Source: Streptomyces sp. 71268
GTDB lineage: Bacteria; Actinomycetota; Actinomycetes; Streptomycetales; Streptomycetaceae
Direction: 5' to 3'
DNA: 64,000 nucleotides
Assembly: GCF_029392895.1 (NCBI RefSeq)
Contig: NZ_CP114200.1
Location: 6,578,501-6,642,500, forward strand
Numbering within the stretch: the stretch's first letter is position 1; each line of letters starts with the position of its first letter. Made by a program: the position numbers and the translations under genes. The notes under the pieces were generated by a model. It searched no databases. It had not been told where the DNA came from and was given only the letters and a program-made list of their open reading frames with translations. This document shows, one piece after another, positions 36,065 to 45,134 of the stretch.

Positions 36065-37552
36065 ATGATGGCCGACGACTCCGCGCGCCCCGCCACCCGC
36101 GGCACCCGGCGGGCCCGATGGCCCCGCCCCGGCCTGGCCGCCGCGCGCCCGGCGCTGGCCGGTGGCGCGGGCCCGGCGCCGGGCGGCGGCCTCGGCATGG
36201 GCCTCGCGCTCCGTGGGAAGGCCACCGCGCGCCCCCCGCGCGCCACCGCCCGGCCCGGGCCCGGTGGCGGACCGCCCGGCCGCGCGCCCCGGCCGCGTCC
36301 CCCGCGACGCAGCCCGCTGGCGGCGCTGGCGCGGCTGCGCGAGCGGGCCCGCCGCGCCTGGGACCGGCCGCTGACCGCCTACTACCTGATCCTCGGCGGC
36401 AGCGTGCTGATCACCGTGCTCGGCCTGGTGATGGTCTACTCCGCCTCGCAGATCAAGGCCCTCCAGTCGGGGCTCGCCCCCTCCTTCTTCTTCCGCAAGC
36501 AGTTGCTCGCGGCCGTCATCGGTGGGCTGTTGATGTTGGCAGCCGTACGACTGCCCATCCGGCTGCACCGGGCGCTGGCCTACCCGCTGCTCGCCGTCTC
36601 CGTCTTCCTGATGTGCCTGGTCCAGGTGCCCGGAATAGGAGTCGCGGTCAACGGCAACCAGAACTGGATCTCCGTCGGCGGCCCCTTCCAGCTCCAGCCC
36701 AGCGAGTTCGGCAAGCTCGCGCTCGTGCTCTGGGGCGCCGACCTGCTCGCCCGCAAGCACGACAAGAACCTCCTCGGCCAGTGGAAGCACCTGCTGGTGC
36801 CCCTGGTCCCGGCCGCCTTCGTACTGCTCGGGCTGATCATGCTGGGCGGTGACATGGGGACCGCGATCATCCTCACCGCGGTCCTGTTCGGGCTGCTGTG
36901 GCTGGCCGGCGCACCGACCCGACTCTTTGTCGGCGTGCTCGGGGCCGCGGCCGTCGTCGGGCTGATCCTCATCAAGACCAGCGCCAACCGCATGTCGCGC
37001 CTGGCCTGTATCGGCGCCACCGACCCGGGCGCGAACGACCAGTGCTGGCAGGCCGTGCACGGCATCTACGCGCTGGCCAACGGCGGCTGGTTCGGTTCCG
37101 GGCTCGGCGCCAGTATGGAAAAATGGGGTGAACTCCCCGAGCCGCACACGGACTTCATCTTCGCCATCACCGGCGAGGAACTCGGCCTGGCGGGGACACT
37201 GTCAGTGCTCGCCCTCTTCGCGGCTCTAGGCTATGCGGGTATCCGCGTGGCCGGACGCACGGAGGACCCCTTCGTGAGGTATGCCGCGGGAGGTGTGACC
37301 ACCTGGATCACGGCGCAGGCCGTGGTCAACATCGGTGCGGTGCTCGGCCTGCTGCCGATCGCCGGTGTCCCCCTGCCGCTGTTCTCCTACGGAGGTTCAG
37401 CCCTGCTCCCGACCATGTTCGCCATCGGTCTGCTGATCGCCTTCGCGCGTGCGGAACCCGGTGCCCGAGCTGCGTTGGCCATGCGGCAGCCTGGGGTGAG
37501 ATGGAAGACGATGAGACGGCGCGTCAAGAAACGTCCGTCCGGAGAGCGGTGA
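36065..37552 (+). CDS. ftsW: septal peptidoglycan glycosyltransferase FtsW
   Basis: SEDS-family polymerase of 495 residues with about ten membrane spans. SEDS markers include NGNQNWISVGGPFQLQPSEF, LGGDMGTAIILTAVLFGLLW, LANGGWFGSGLGASMEKWG, LPEPHTDFIFAITGEELG and PLPLFSYGGSALL. About 105 cytoplasmic residues of Arg/Pro/Gly/Ala-rich sequence precede the first span. ATG 36065 was chosen for its GGAGGGG 8 nt upstream; ATG 36068 is equally possible. The C-terminal tail WKTMRRRVKKRPSGER is strongly basic. It acts with FtsI in septal wall synthesis and ends 6 nt before murG. Confidence 0.95.
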   Translation: MMADDSARPATRGTRRARWPRPGLAAARPALAGGAGPAPGGGLGMGLALRGKATARPPRATARPGPGGGPPGRAPRPRPPRRSPLAALARLRERARRAWDRPLTAYYLILGGSVLITVLGLVMVYSASQIKALQSGLAPSFFFRKQLLAAVIGGLLMLAAVRLPIRLHRALAYPLLAVSVFLMCLVQVPGIGVAVNGNQNWISVGGPFQLQPSEFGKLALVLWGADLLARKHDKNLLGQWKHLLVPLVPAAFVLLGLIMLGGDMGTAIILTAVLFGLLWLAGAPTRLFVGVLGAAAVVGLILIKTSANRMSRLACIGATDPGANDQCWQAVHGIYALANGGWFGSGLGASMEKWGELPEPHTDFIFAITGEELGLAGTLSVLALFAALGYAGIRVAGRTEDPFVRYAAGGVTTWITAQAVVNIGAVLGLLPIAGVPLPLFSYGGSALLPTMFAIGLLIAFARAEPGARAALAMRQPGVRWKTMRRRVKKRPSGER

Positions 37553-37558
37553 AATTCG

Positions 37559-38653
37559 GTGCATGTCGTACTCGCCGGTGGGGGGACCGCCGGCCACATC
37601 GAGCCAGCGCTCGCCCTCGCGGACGCCCTGCGTAGGCAGGACCCGACCGTGGGGATCACAGCGCTGGGCACGGAGAAGGGCCTGGAGACCCGACTCGTGC
37701 CCGAGCGGGGCTACGAGCTCGGGCTCATCCCCGCCGTGCCGCTGCCCCGTAAGCCCACGCCCGAGCTGATCACCGTGCCCGGACGGCTGCGCGGCACCAT
37801 CAAGGCCGCCGAGCAGATCCTGGAGCGCACCAAGGCCGACTGCGTCGTGGGCTTCGGCGGCTACGTCGCGCTGCCCGGCTACCTCGCCGCCAAGCGCCTC
37901 GGCGTGCCGATCATCGTCCACGAGGCCAACGCCCGACCCGGTCTGGCCAACAAGATCGGTTCCCGGTACGCCAAGTTCGTCGCGGTCAGCACCCCGGACA
38001 GCAAGCTGCGCAACGCGCACTACGTGGGCATCCCGCTGCGCCGCACCATCGCCACGCTGGACCGGGCCCGGGTCAGGCCCGAGGCCCGTGCCGCGTTCGG
38101 CCTCGACCCGGGCCTGCCGACCCTGCTGGTCTCCGGCGGCTCGCAGGGCGCCAGGCGGCTGAACGAGGTCGTGCAGTCCGTCGCGCCGTTCCTCCAGCGC
38201 GCCGGAATCCAGATCCTGCACGCGGTCGGCCCGAAGAACGAAATGCCGCGCGTCGACAACATGCCCGGAATGCCGCCCTACATCCCGGTACCGTACGTGG
38301 ACCGGATGGACCTGGCGTACGCCGCGGCCGACATGATGCTCTGCCGCGCGGGCGCCATGACCGTGGCCGAACTCTCCGCCGTCGGGCTGCCGGCCGCCTT
38401 CGTCCCGTTGCCGATCGGCAACGGCGAACAGCGGCTGAACGCCCAGCCGCTGGTCAAGGCGGGTGGCGGGCTGCTGGTCGACGACGCCGAGCTGACGCCG
38501 GAGTGGGTGCAGAACAACGTGCTGCCCGTACTCGGCGATCCGCACCGGCTGTTCGAGATGTCGCGCGCGGCCGCGGAGTTCGGCCGCCGGGACGCCGACG
38601 AACTCCTCGTCGGAATGGTGTACGAGGCGATCGCCGCCCGCCGGGCCGGGTAG
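37559..38653 (+). CDS. murG: MurG N-acetylglucosaminyltransferase
   Basis: Transfers GlcNAc to lipid I, giving lipid II at the inner membrane face. GT28 family, 364 residues: N-terminal VVLAGGGTAGHIEPALALAD, hydrophobic and basic membrane patch, VVGFGGYVALPGYLAA, IIVHEANARPGLAN, SGGSQGARRLNE, then the UDP-GlcNAc site RAGAMTVAELSAVGLPAAFV and PLPIGNGEQRLNAQ. The GTG at 37559 is right for the family (MHVVLAGGG). The ribosome binding site GGAGAG lies inside the ftsW end, a little far. Confidence 0.96.
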   Translation: MHVVLAGGGTAGHIEPALALADALRRQDPTVGITALGTEKGLETRLVPERGYELGLIPAVPLPRKPTPELITVPGRLRGTIKAAEQILERTKADCVVGFGGYVALPGYLAAKRLGVPIIVHEANARPGLANKIGSRYAKFVAVSTPDSKLRNAHYVGIPLRRTIATLDRARVRPEARAAFGLDPGLPTLLVSGGSQGARRLNEVVQSVAPFLQRAGIQILHAVGPKNEMPRVDNMPGMPPYIPVPYVDRMDLAYAAADMMLCRAGAMTVAELSAVGLPAAFVPLPIGNGEQRLNAQPLVKAGGGLLVDDAELTPEWVQNNVLPVLGDPHRLFEMSRAAAEFGRRDADELLVGMVYEAIAARRAG

Positions 38654-38681
38654 CGGCCCTGACAGCAGGAGGCTTGGGAGC

Positions 38682-39482
38682 GTGGCCGGACCGACGACCG
38701 CCCAGCGCGGCAGCGCGCACCGTGAGAACCGTTCGTCGTCCGGCCCGCCGCCGCCCCCCGCGCGCGGCGGGCTCCGACTCCCCGGCCGCCGCACGCTGGT
38801 GCTGCTCCTGGTCGCCGCCGTGCTCGTCGGCGGCGGCGGGACCTGGCTGTTGTACGGCTCCTCCTGGCTGCGGGTGGAGAAGGTGCGGGTGCGCGGCACC
38901 GAGGTGTTGCGCCCCGACCAGGTGCGCGAGGTGGCGGCGGTGCCGATGGACTCGCCGCTCGTCTCGGTGGACACCGACGCGATGGAGAGGCGACTGCGGG
39001 CCAGGTTGCCCCGGATCGACTCCGTACACGTCGAGCGCTCGTGGCCGAACACAATCAGCCTCAATGTGACCGAGCGTCAGCCGGAACTCGTACTGGAAAA
39101 GGCCGGAAAGTTCGTCGAAATGGACGCCGAGGGAGTGCGATTCGCCACGGTGGCCAAGGCGCCGAAGGGCATTCCCCGACTGGAAATGGAAGCGGAACGC
39201 TCGCCCAGCCTGCGGAGGTTCGGTGAAGAACGGTTGCGTCGCGCCGCGGTCGAGGTCGTCACCAGCCTGCCGCCCAAGGTCCGCGCCCAGACCAGGGTCC
39301 TCCGCGTACGCTCCTACGACGCCATCAGCCTTGAGCTGGCGGGCGGCCGTTCGGTGCGCTGGGGCAGCCCCGAACAGGGTGAGGCGAAGGCCACCGCGCT
39401 GCTCGCGCTGATGAAAGCGGAGCGCGAAGCGGAGCACTTCGACGTCAGCGTGCCGGGTGCCCCCGCGGCGGCCGGGAGTTGA
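38682..39482 (+). CDS. ftsQ: cell division protein FtsQ
   Basis: Bitopic divisome scaffold (also called DivIB) of 266 residues. About 35 cytoplasmic residues, a membrane span (RTLVLLLVAAVLVGGGGTWL), then the extracytoplasmic POTRA domain (WLRVEKVRVRGTEVLRPDQV, LVSVDTDAMERRLRARLP, SVHVERSWPNTISLNVTERQ) and a beta domain with ISLELAGGRSVRWGSPEQGE. The GTG is preceded by AGGAGG at about 11 nt. It is separated from ftsZ by 298 bp that hold the ftsZ promoter region. Confidence 0.95.
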   Translation: MAGPTTAQRGSAHRENRSSSGPPPPPARGGLRLPGRRTLVLLLVAAVLVGGGGTWLLYGSSWLRVEKVRVRGTEVLRPDQVREVAAVPMDSPLVSVDTDAMERRLRARLPRIDSVHVERSWPNTISLNVTERQPELVLEKAGKFVEMDAEGVRFATVAKAPKGIPRLEMEAERSPSLRRFGEERLRRAAVEVVTSLPPKVRAQTRVLRVRSYDAISLELAGGRSVRWGSPEQGEAKATALLALMKAEREAEHFDVSVPGAPAAAGS

Positions 39483-39594
39483 CCGGGATTTATCGCCGAG
39501 TTGACGCCCGTCGCGGCAGGCCAGCCCCCTGGCTGGCTAGCCCCCTGGGTGATCACATAGGGTGAAAAGAAAAACGGGAGGTTCGGCGTGTTCG

Positions 39595-39624
39595 TTGAAC
39601 GCGCGCCACTTGTCGACTTAGTGT
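39595..39624 (+). promoter_or_regulatory. ftsZ promoter with overlapping WhiA-type motif
   Basis: TTGAAC at 39595-39600 and TAGTGT at 39619-39624 with an 18-nt spacer, giving a start about 150 nt before ftsZ. GTGTC at 39621-39625 is the complement of the GACAC core recognised by the sporulation regulator WhiA, and it overlaps the -10 element. ftsZ is a known WhiA target in Streptomyces. Occupancy here is inference. Confidence 0.5.
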
Positions 39625-39660
39625 CCTGTCCCGAAGACTTCAAGGAACAGGCACACGGAT

Positions 39661-39685
39661 AACCCTAAACTTCAGGGTTAGGGTT
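39661..39685. promoter_or_regulatory. inverted repeat in the ftsZ leader region
   Basis: AACCCTAA (39661-39668) and TTAGGGTT (39678-39685) separated by 9 nt, in unusually AT-rich sequence for this genome, about 100 bp before ftsZ. It could be an operator or a second promoter region. Confidence 0.45.
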
Positions 39686-39780
39686 TGGGTCGGCAATGAG
39701 GACCGCCCCATCGGCATCCGTCGACGCACCGCGACAACAGCGGGGCGGCGACACGTAAATCGAGGCGAGAGGCCTTCGAC

Positions 39781-41052
39781 GTGGCAGCACCGCAGAACTA
39801 CCTCGCAGTCATCAAGGTCGTCGGCATCGGCGGCGGTGGCGTGAATGCCATCAACCGGATGATCGAGGTCGGGCTCAAGGGCGTCGAGTTCATCGCGATC
39901 AACACCGATGCACAGGCCCTGCTGATGAGCGACGCCGACGTCAAGCTCGACGTCGGTCGGGAACTCACCCGTGGCCTCGGCGCGGGCGCCAACCCCGATG
40001 TCGGCCGCAAGGCGGCCGAGGACCACCGCGAGGAGATCGAGGAGGTCCTCAAGGGGGCCGACATGGTCTTCGTCACCGCGGGTGAGGGCGGCGGCACCGG
40101 CACCGGCGGCGCCCCGGTCGTCGCCAACATCGCGCGCTCCCTGGGCGCCCTGACGATCGGCGTGGTCACCCGCCCGTTCACCTTCGAGGGGCGCCGTCGC
40201 GCGAACCAGGCGGAGGACGGGATCGCCGGCCTGCGGGACGAGGTCGACACCCTGATCGTCATCCCCAACGACCGACTGCTGTCCATTTCGGACCGTCAGG
40301 TCAGCGTTCTTGACGCGTTCAAGTCCGCCGACCAGGTGTTGCTGTCCGGCGTGCAGGGCATCACCGACCTGATCACAACCCCCGGCCTGATCAACCTGGA
40401 CTTCGCGGACGTCAAGTCCGTGATGTCGGAGGCGGGCTCGGCCCTCATGGGCATCGGCTCCGCGCGCGGCGACGACCGCGCGGTCGCCGCCGCCGAGATG
40501 GCGATCTCCTCGCCCCTGCTTGAGGCGTCCATCGACGGCGCCCGAGGCGTGCTGCTGTCCATCTCGGGCGGATCGGACCTCGGTCTCTTCGAGATCAACG
40601 AGGCCGCACAGCTCGTCAGCGAGGCGGCACACCCGGAGGCGAACATCATCTTCGGCGCCGTGATCGACGACGCGCTCGGCGACGAGGTCCGCGTCACCGT
40701 GATCGCCGCCGGCTTCGACGGAGGCCAGCCGCCGGCCAAGGGCAACCGGGAGAAGGCGCTCGGTTCGTACGGCGGCCGTGACGACAGCGCCACCGCCGCG
40801 CAGTCCGGCCGGCCCACCGCCTCGGCCGAGTCGCGCCCCGCGTACGGCGGCCTGACCAGCGTCTCCTCGCGGGACAGCGGCGTGCCGGCGGCCGAGCCGG
40901 TCGAGCCCGAGCCGGCCCCTGTCTCCGAGGCGCCGAGCGGGTACCCGAGCCAGACCCCGGCCCCGCCCATCAGCTCGCCGCAGGTCCCCCCGGCCCGCCC
41001 CTACCAGGACAGCGCGGCCGAGGAGCTCGACGTGCCGGACTTCCTGAAGTAG
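39781..41052 (+). CDS. ftsZ: cell division GTPase FtsZ
   Basis: Tubulin homologue of 423 residues that forms the division ring, and in Streptomyces the ladders of sporulation septa. GTP-binding regions: [15 protein letters not shown], tubulin signature GGGTGTGG at 103-110, and NTDAQAL. The T7 synergy loop contains [14 protein letters not shown] flexible linker of about 90 residues, Pro/Ser/Ala-rich, leads to the conserved C-terminal peptide ELDVPDFLK that binds SepF. The GTG gives [15 protein letters not shown], as in other actinobacteria. Confidence 0.98.
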   Translation: MAAPQNYLAVIKVVGIGGGGVNAINRMIEVGLKGVEFIAINTDAQALLMSDADVKLDVGRELTRGLGAGANPDVGRKAAEDHREEIEEVLKGADMVFVTAGEGGGTGTGGAPVVANIARSLGALTIGVVTRPFTFEGRRRANQAEDGIAGLRDEVDTLIVIPNDRLLSISDRQVSVLDAFKSADQVLLSGVQGITDLITTPGLINLDFADVKSVMSEAGSALMGIGSARGDDRAVAAAEMAISSPLLEASIDGARGVLLSISGGSDLGLFEINEAAQLVSEAAHPEANIIFGAVIDDALGDEVRVTVIAAGFDGGQPPAKGNREKALGSYGGRDDSATAAQSGRPTASAESRPAYGGLTSVSSRDSGVPAAEPVEPEPAPVSEAPSGYPSQTPAPPISSPQVPPARPYQDSAAEELDVPDFLK

Positions 41053-41088
41053 CCGGCCGCGTGAGACGACTGAAGTGATCCACACACC

Positions 41089-41850
41089 GTGATAGGCCAG
41101 CACGAGACGACGAGCGGCGCGCACTTCGCCTTCACCGACCGGTGGGGCGGGGTGAGCGCCGCTCCGTATGACCGGCTCAACCTCGGCGGCGCGGTCGGCG
41201 ACGACCCGGCCGCGGTACGGGCCAACCGCCTCAGCGCGGCGCGGGCGCTCGGCATCGACGCGGAGCGCGTCGTGTGGATGCGCCAGGTGCACGGCCGCGA
41301 GGTGGCCGTCGTCGACGGGCCGTGGGGCGACCGCGAGATCCCGGAGGTCGACGCGGTGGTGACCGCCCGTCGGGGGCTGGCCCTCGCGGTGCTCACCGCC
41401 GACTGCACCCCGGTCCTCCTCGCGGACCCGGTGGCCGGCGTCGCCGGCGCCGCGCACGCGGGGCGGCCGGGGCTCGTCGCCGGGGTCGTCCCGGCGACCG
41501 TCGAGGCCATGGTCGCGCTCGGCGCGGAGCCCGCCCGGATCATCGCCCGCACCGGCCCCTCGGTCTGCGGCCGCTGCTACGAGGTGCCGGCGGCGATGCG
41601 CGCCGCGGTGGCGGACGTGGTCCCCGCGGCCTGGGCCACCACGAGCTGGGGCACGCCGGCGGTCGACGTGGCCGGTGGCGTACGGGCCCAACTCGCCGCG
41701 CTCGGCGTCGAGGTGGCGGTCTCGTCCGAGGTCTGCACGCTGGAGTCGACCGACCACTTCTCCTACCGGCGCGAGCGCGACACCGGACGGCTGGCGAGCT
41801 ACGTGTGGCTGTCCGAGGCGGCTGACCAGGACGGGGAGGCGAAGCGGTGA
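41089..41850 (+). CDS. pgeF: peptidoglycan editing factor PgeF (YfiH/YlmD, laccase-domain protein)
   Basis: Copper-oxidase-fold protein of 253 residues. Motifs: FTDRWGGVSAAPYDRLNLG, VWMRQVHGREVAVVD with the metal-binding His, LTADCTPVLLADP with Cys, GAAHAGRPGLVAGVV with His, and SVCGRCYEVP. In Escherichia coli the homologue removes L-Ser misincorporated in place of L-Ala by MurC. The constant place after ftsZ fits a wall-editing role. The GTG start has no clear ribosome binding site. The stop overlaps the next GTG. Confidence 0.92.
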   Translation: MIGQHETTSGAHFAFTDRWGGVSAAPYDRLNLGGAVGDDPAAVRANRLSAARALGIDAERVVWMRQVHGREVAVVDGPWGDREIPEVDAVVTARRGLALAVLTADCTPVLLADPVAGVAGAAHAGRPGLVAGVVPATVEAMVALGAEPARIIARTGPSVCGRCYEVPAAMRAAVADVVPAAWATTSWGTPAVDVAGGVRAQLAALGVEVAVSSEVCTLESTDHFSYRRERDTGRLASYVWLSEAADQDGEAKR

Positions 41851-42566
41851 CCGACCGCAGAAGTGAGTTGGCGGACAACCTGGCCCGGGTCGAGGAGCGC
41901 ATCGCCGCCGCGTGCGCCGCCTCCGGGCGCGAGCGCTCCGAGGTCACCCTCATCGTAGTGACCAAGACCTATCCGGCCAGCGACGTACGGCTGCTGTCGG
42001 AACTCGGGGTTCGCGAGGTCGCCGAGAACCGGGACCAGGACGCGGCACCAAAGGCCGCCGAATGCACGGATCTGCCGCTGCGATGGCACTTTGTGGGGCA
42101 ATTGCAGTCGAACAAGGTTCGTTCCGTGGCCAGTTACGCTGATCTCGTACAGTCCGTTGACCGGCAGCGGTTGGTCAACGCGCTGTCGACGGCCGCCGTA
42201 CGCGCCGGTCGCGAGATCGACTGCCTGCTCCAGGTGGCCCTTGACGCGGAGTCGGGGGACGCCGGGGGGCGGGGCGGCGTCGCGCCCGACGGCGTGGCCG
42301 ACCTCGCCGAAGCGGTGGCCGAGTCCGAAGGGCTGCGGCTGCGCGGGCTGATGACGGTCGCTCCGCTCGCCGGACCGTACGCGGGCAGGCCGCGGGCGGC
42401 CTTCGAGCGGTTGAGGGAAATCTCATCGAGCCTGCGCGCGGCTCATCCGGCTGCGACCATGGTCTCGGCAGGGATGAGCTCGGACCTTGAGGACGCCGTG
42501 GCCGCTGGTGCGACACATCTACGCGTCGGCACTGCGGTGCTCGGAGTCCGACCCCGGCTCGGGTAA
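41847..42566 (+). CDS. ylmE: YggS/YlmE-family PLP-binding protein
   Basis: Non-catalytic alanine-racemase-fold protein of 239 residues that carries pyridoxal phosphate and affects PLP and amino-acid homeostasis. The PLP lysine is in VTLIVVTKTYPASD. VREVAENRDQDAAPK, LRWHFVGQLQSNKV and GLMTVAP follow, and AAHPAATMVSAGMSSDLEDAVAAGATHLRVGTAVLG closes the phosphate-binding site. The family usually has VGENRVQE, and here the segment is AENRDQDA. The GTG overlaps the pgeF stop (GTGA). Confidence 0.93.
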   Translation: MTDRRSELADNLARVEERIAAACAASGRERSEVTLIVVTKTYPASDVRLLSELGVREVAENRDQDAAPKAAECTDLPLRWHFVGQLQSNKVRSVASYADLVQSVDRQRLVNALSTAAVRAGREIDCLLQVALDAESGDAGGRGGVAPDGVADLAEAVAESEGLRLRGLMTVAPLAGPYAGRPRAAFERLREISSSLRAAHPAATMVSAGMSSDLEDAVAAGATHLRVGTAVLGVRPRLG

Positions 42567-42690
42567 CGTCGCCAAGCAAGTCGGACCACAGTAGAAAATA
42601 TGGTCATTCCCGCCAAAAGGTGGGCAGGCCGCGTGGATTCAAGGCATCTGGTGGCGGAAGCGATCCACCACAGAGCGGAGGACGCAGAGA

Positions 42691-43302
42691 ATGGCCGGCG
42701 CTATGCGCAAGATGGCGGTCTACCTCGGCCTCGTGGAGGACGATGGGTACGACGGCCGGGGGTTCGACCCCGACGACGACTTCGAGCCCGAACCCGAACC
42801 GGAGCGTGCGCGGCGGCAGCACCAGCCGGAGACCGAACCGCGACCGGAAATGGACGAACCGGTGCGAGTCGCCCACCCGCCGGCGCAGCGTGAACCCGCT
42901 CCGCTCGTAGCGGAAACCGGGCGCCCCGCCCGCATCGCCCCCGTGGCGTCTATCACACCCGAACGTCAAAGCCTGGAGAAGAACGCACCGGTGATCATGC
43001 CCAAGGTCGTGTCCGAGCGGGAGCCCTACCGCATCACCACGTTGCACCCTCGCACCTACAACGAGGCCCGTACCATCGGGGAACACTTCCGCGAGGGCAC
43101 ACCCGTGATCATGAATTTGACTGAGATGGATGACACTGACGCGAAGCGACTCGTCGACTTCGCGGCCGGTCTAGTCTTCGGTCTGCACGGAAGTATTGAG
43201 CGGGTGACGCAGAAGGTGTTCCTGTTGTCGCCTGCTAACGTCGATGTCACGGCGGAGGACAAGGCCCGTATTGCAGAGGGCGGGTTCTTCAACCAGAGCT
43301 GA
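42691..43302 (+). CDS. sepF: cell division protein SepF
   Basis: Membrane anchor and bundler of FtsZ in actinobacteria, which lack FtsA. It has 203 residues: N-terminal membrane-binding helix [18 protein letters not shown], an acidic Pro/Glu-rich linker, and a C-terminal dimerising domain [20 protein letters not shown] followed by [20 protein letters not shown] and [16 protein letters not shown]. It binds the FtsZ tail. GGAGGA stands before the ATG. The 124 bp after ylmE contain no other gene. Confidence 0.96.
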   Translation: MAGAMRKMAVYLGLVEDDGYDGRGFDPDDDFEPEPEPERARRQHQPETEPRPEMDEPVRVAHPPAQREPAPLVAETGRPARIAPVASITPERQSLEKNAPVIMPKVVSEREPYRITTLHPRTYNEARTIGEHFREGTPVIMNLTEMDDTDAKRLVDFAAGLVFGLHGSIERVTQKVFLLSPANVDVTAEDKARIAEGGFFNQS

Positions 43303-43367
43303 GACGCAATACCTGGCAATCACGGCCGCAAGGCTACGTACGAGCAAGGGGAGAGGGACGCGCGGGG

Positions 43368-43652
43368 ATGGGCATCGCACTGGACGTGATCCACGTCGCG
43401 CTGTTGGTTTTCCTGGTCGTGTTGATCTTCCGGCTGGTGATGGACTACGTGTTCCAGTTCGCCCGCTCATGGCAACCCGGCAAGGCGATGGTGGTGGTCC
43501 TTGAGGCCACTTACACTGTCACCGATCCGCCACTCAAGCTTCTGCGGCGGTTTATCCCGCCGCTGCGTCTCGGGGGCGTGGCGCTCGATCTGTCCTTCTT
43601 CGTACTGATGATCATCGTTTACATCCTGATCTCCGTCGTGAGCCAGCTGTGA
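43368..43652 (+). CDS. sepG: YggT-family membrane protein SepG (YlmG)
   Basis: Small membrane protein of 94 residues with two long hydrophobic segments (about 4-28 and 70-92: VIHVALLVFLVVLIFRLVMD; LDLSFFVLMIIVYILISVV) around the conserved amphipathic stretch ATYTVTDPPLKLLRRFIPPL. In Streptomyces the SepG protein helps place FtsZ rings during sporulation and affects nucleoid compaction. The ATG is preceded by GGGGAGAGGG. It lies between sepF and divIVA. Confidence 0.92.
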   Translation: MGIALDVIHVALLVFLVVLIFRLVMDYVFQFARSWQPGKAMVVVLEATYTVTDPPLKLLRRFIPPLRLGGVALDLSFFVLMIIVYILISVVSQL

Positions 43653-43701
43653 ACGATACGGTCTTGCCGATTGCCGACGACAACGTTGAGGTGAAGAAGA
43701 G

Positions 43702-44823
43702 ATGCCGTTGAGCCCCGAGGACGTGCGGAACAAGCAGTTCACGACCGTCCGCCTCCGAGAAGGCTATGACGAGGACGAGGTCGATGCCTTCCTCGACGAA
43801 GTCGAAGCGGAACTGACCCGACTGCTGCGCGAGAACGAGGACCTCCGGGCCAAGCTCGCCGCCGCGACGCGTGCCGCCGCGCAGAACCAGCAGCAGGGCA
43901 TGCGCAAGCAGGAGCAGCAGGACCGACCCGGCGCCCCCGTGCCCGCCGCCATATCAGGTCCGCAGCCGGTGCCGCCCCAGCAGCAACAGCAACAGATGGG
44001 CGGGCCGCCCCAGTTGCCCGGTGGCGCACCGCAGCTTCCGGCCGGCCCCGGCGGCCACGGCCCGCAGGGTCCGCACGGCCCCGGCCCGATGGGCCAGGGT
44101 GGCCCGGGCCCGATGGGCCAGCACGGTCCGATGGGTGGCCCCATGGGCCCCGGCGGCCCGCAGCTTCCGCAGCCCGGCCAGGGTCCCGGCGGCGACAGCG
44201 CGGCCCGTGTGCTCTCGCTGGCGCAGCAGACCGCTGACCAGGCGATCGCGGAGGCCCGTTCCGAGGCCAACAAGATCGTCGGCGAGGCGCGCAGCCGTGC
44301 CGAGGGCCTGGAGCGCGACGCGCGTGCCAAGGCCGACGCGCTGGAGCGGGACGCGCAGGAGAAGCACCGCGTGGCGATGGGCTCGTTGGAGTCGGCCCGC
44401 GCGACGCTGGAGCGCAAGGTCGAGGACCTGCGCGGCTTCGAGCGCGAGTACCGCACCCGTCTGAAGTCGTACCTGGAGAGCCAGCTCCGTCAGTTGGAGA
44501 ACCAGGCCGACGACTCGCTGGCCCCGCCGCGTACCCCGGCGACCGCCTCGCTGCCGCCGTCCCCCTCGATGAGCGGTTCGATGGCAGCCGCCGGCGCCAG
44601 CTCCATGGGCGGTGGCGGTGGCCACACCATGGGCGGCAACCAGAGCATGGGTGGCAACCAGAGCATGGGCGGCAACGGCGGCGGCCCCTCGTACGGTGGG
44701 CAGCAGCAGATGTCCCCGGCGATGACGCAGCCGATGGCGCCGGTGCGGCCGCAGGGTCCGCAGCCGATGCAGCAGGCTCCTTCGCCGATGCGGGGCTTCC
44801 TGATCGACGAGGACGACAACTGA
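43702..44823 (+). CDS. divIVA: polar growth protein DivIVA
   Basis: Coiled-coil scaffold of the hyphal tip that recruits the wall-synthesis machinery; essential in Streptomyces. It has 373 residues. The membrane-binding N-terminal domain is PLSPEDVRNKQFTTVRLREG, then DEDEVDAFLDEVEAELTRLL. A Pro/Gln/Gly-rich linker (about 75-165) follows, then a second long coiled coil (about 170-265, SLAQQTADQAIAEARSEANK onwards), and a Gly/Ser/Met-rich tail with two copies of GGNQSM, ending GFLIDEDDN. A GAGGTGAAG ribosome binding site precedes the ATG. It is the last gene of the cluster. Confidence 0.97.
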   Translation: MPLSPEDVRNKQFTTVRLREGYDEDEVDAFLDEVEAELTRLLRENEDLRAKLAAATRAAAQNQQQGMRKQEQQDRPGAPVPAAISGPQPVPPQQQQQQMGGPPQLPGGAPQLPAGPGGHGPQGPHGPGPMGQGGPGPMGQHGPMGGPMGPGGPQLPQPGQGPGGDSAARVLSLAQQTADQAIAEARSEANKIVGEARSRAEGLERDARAKADALERDAQEKHRVAMGSLESARATLERKVEDLRGFEREYRTRLKSYLESQLRQLENQADDSLAPPRTPATASLPPSPSMSGSMAAAGASSMGGGGGHTMGGNQSMGGNQSMGGNGGGPSYGGQQQMSPAMTQPMAPVRPQGPQPMQQAPSPMRGFLIDEDDN

Positions 44824-44861
44824 TCGCCCCGACCGGGCGCCGCTAGGCGCCAGTTGTCGGC

Positions 44862-44913
44862 GCACATACGGGCCGGGCCCCTGGGACTTCCCAGGGGCCC
44901 GGCCCGTATGTGC
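44862..44913. terminator. strong hairpin terminator after divIVA
   Basis: Perfect 24-bp inverted repeat, arms 44862-44885 and 44890-44913, with a 4-nt loop ACTT. It begins 38 nt after the divIVA stop, has no T-tract, and closes the dcw cluster. Between it and ileS (44914-45134) is only a second hairpin. Confidence 0.85.
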
Positions 44914-45075
44914 TGCCGGCGCACGGCCGTCGCGGGCGCGCTTCCCCCGTGCTGCTGAACCCGGCGCGTGGTGCGGGGGTTCCCCTGCGCGGGTGAGGTG
45001 CGCCGCGGCGCGGGGAAGTGGCCGGGGTGCGGCGGGGTGGCGCGGGTGTCGTACGGCTCGGCGGTACTCGAACGC

Positions 45076-45118
45076 GACGGCGCCCCGGCCCACGGGGTGC
45101 GCGGGCCGGGGCGCCGTC
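45076..45118 (-). terminator. hairpin terminator after ileS
   Basis: Perfect 16-bp stem (GACGGCGCCCCGGCCC, 45076-45091, with 45103-45118) and an 11-nt loop. On the minus strand it begins 16 nt after the ileS stop. Confidence 0.75.
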
Positions 45119-45134
45119 AGGGGACGGGGGCGGG

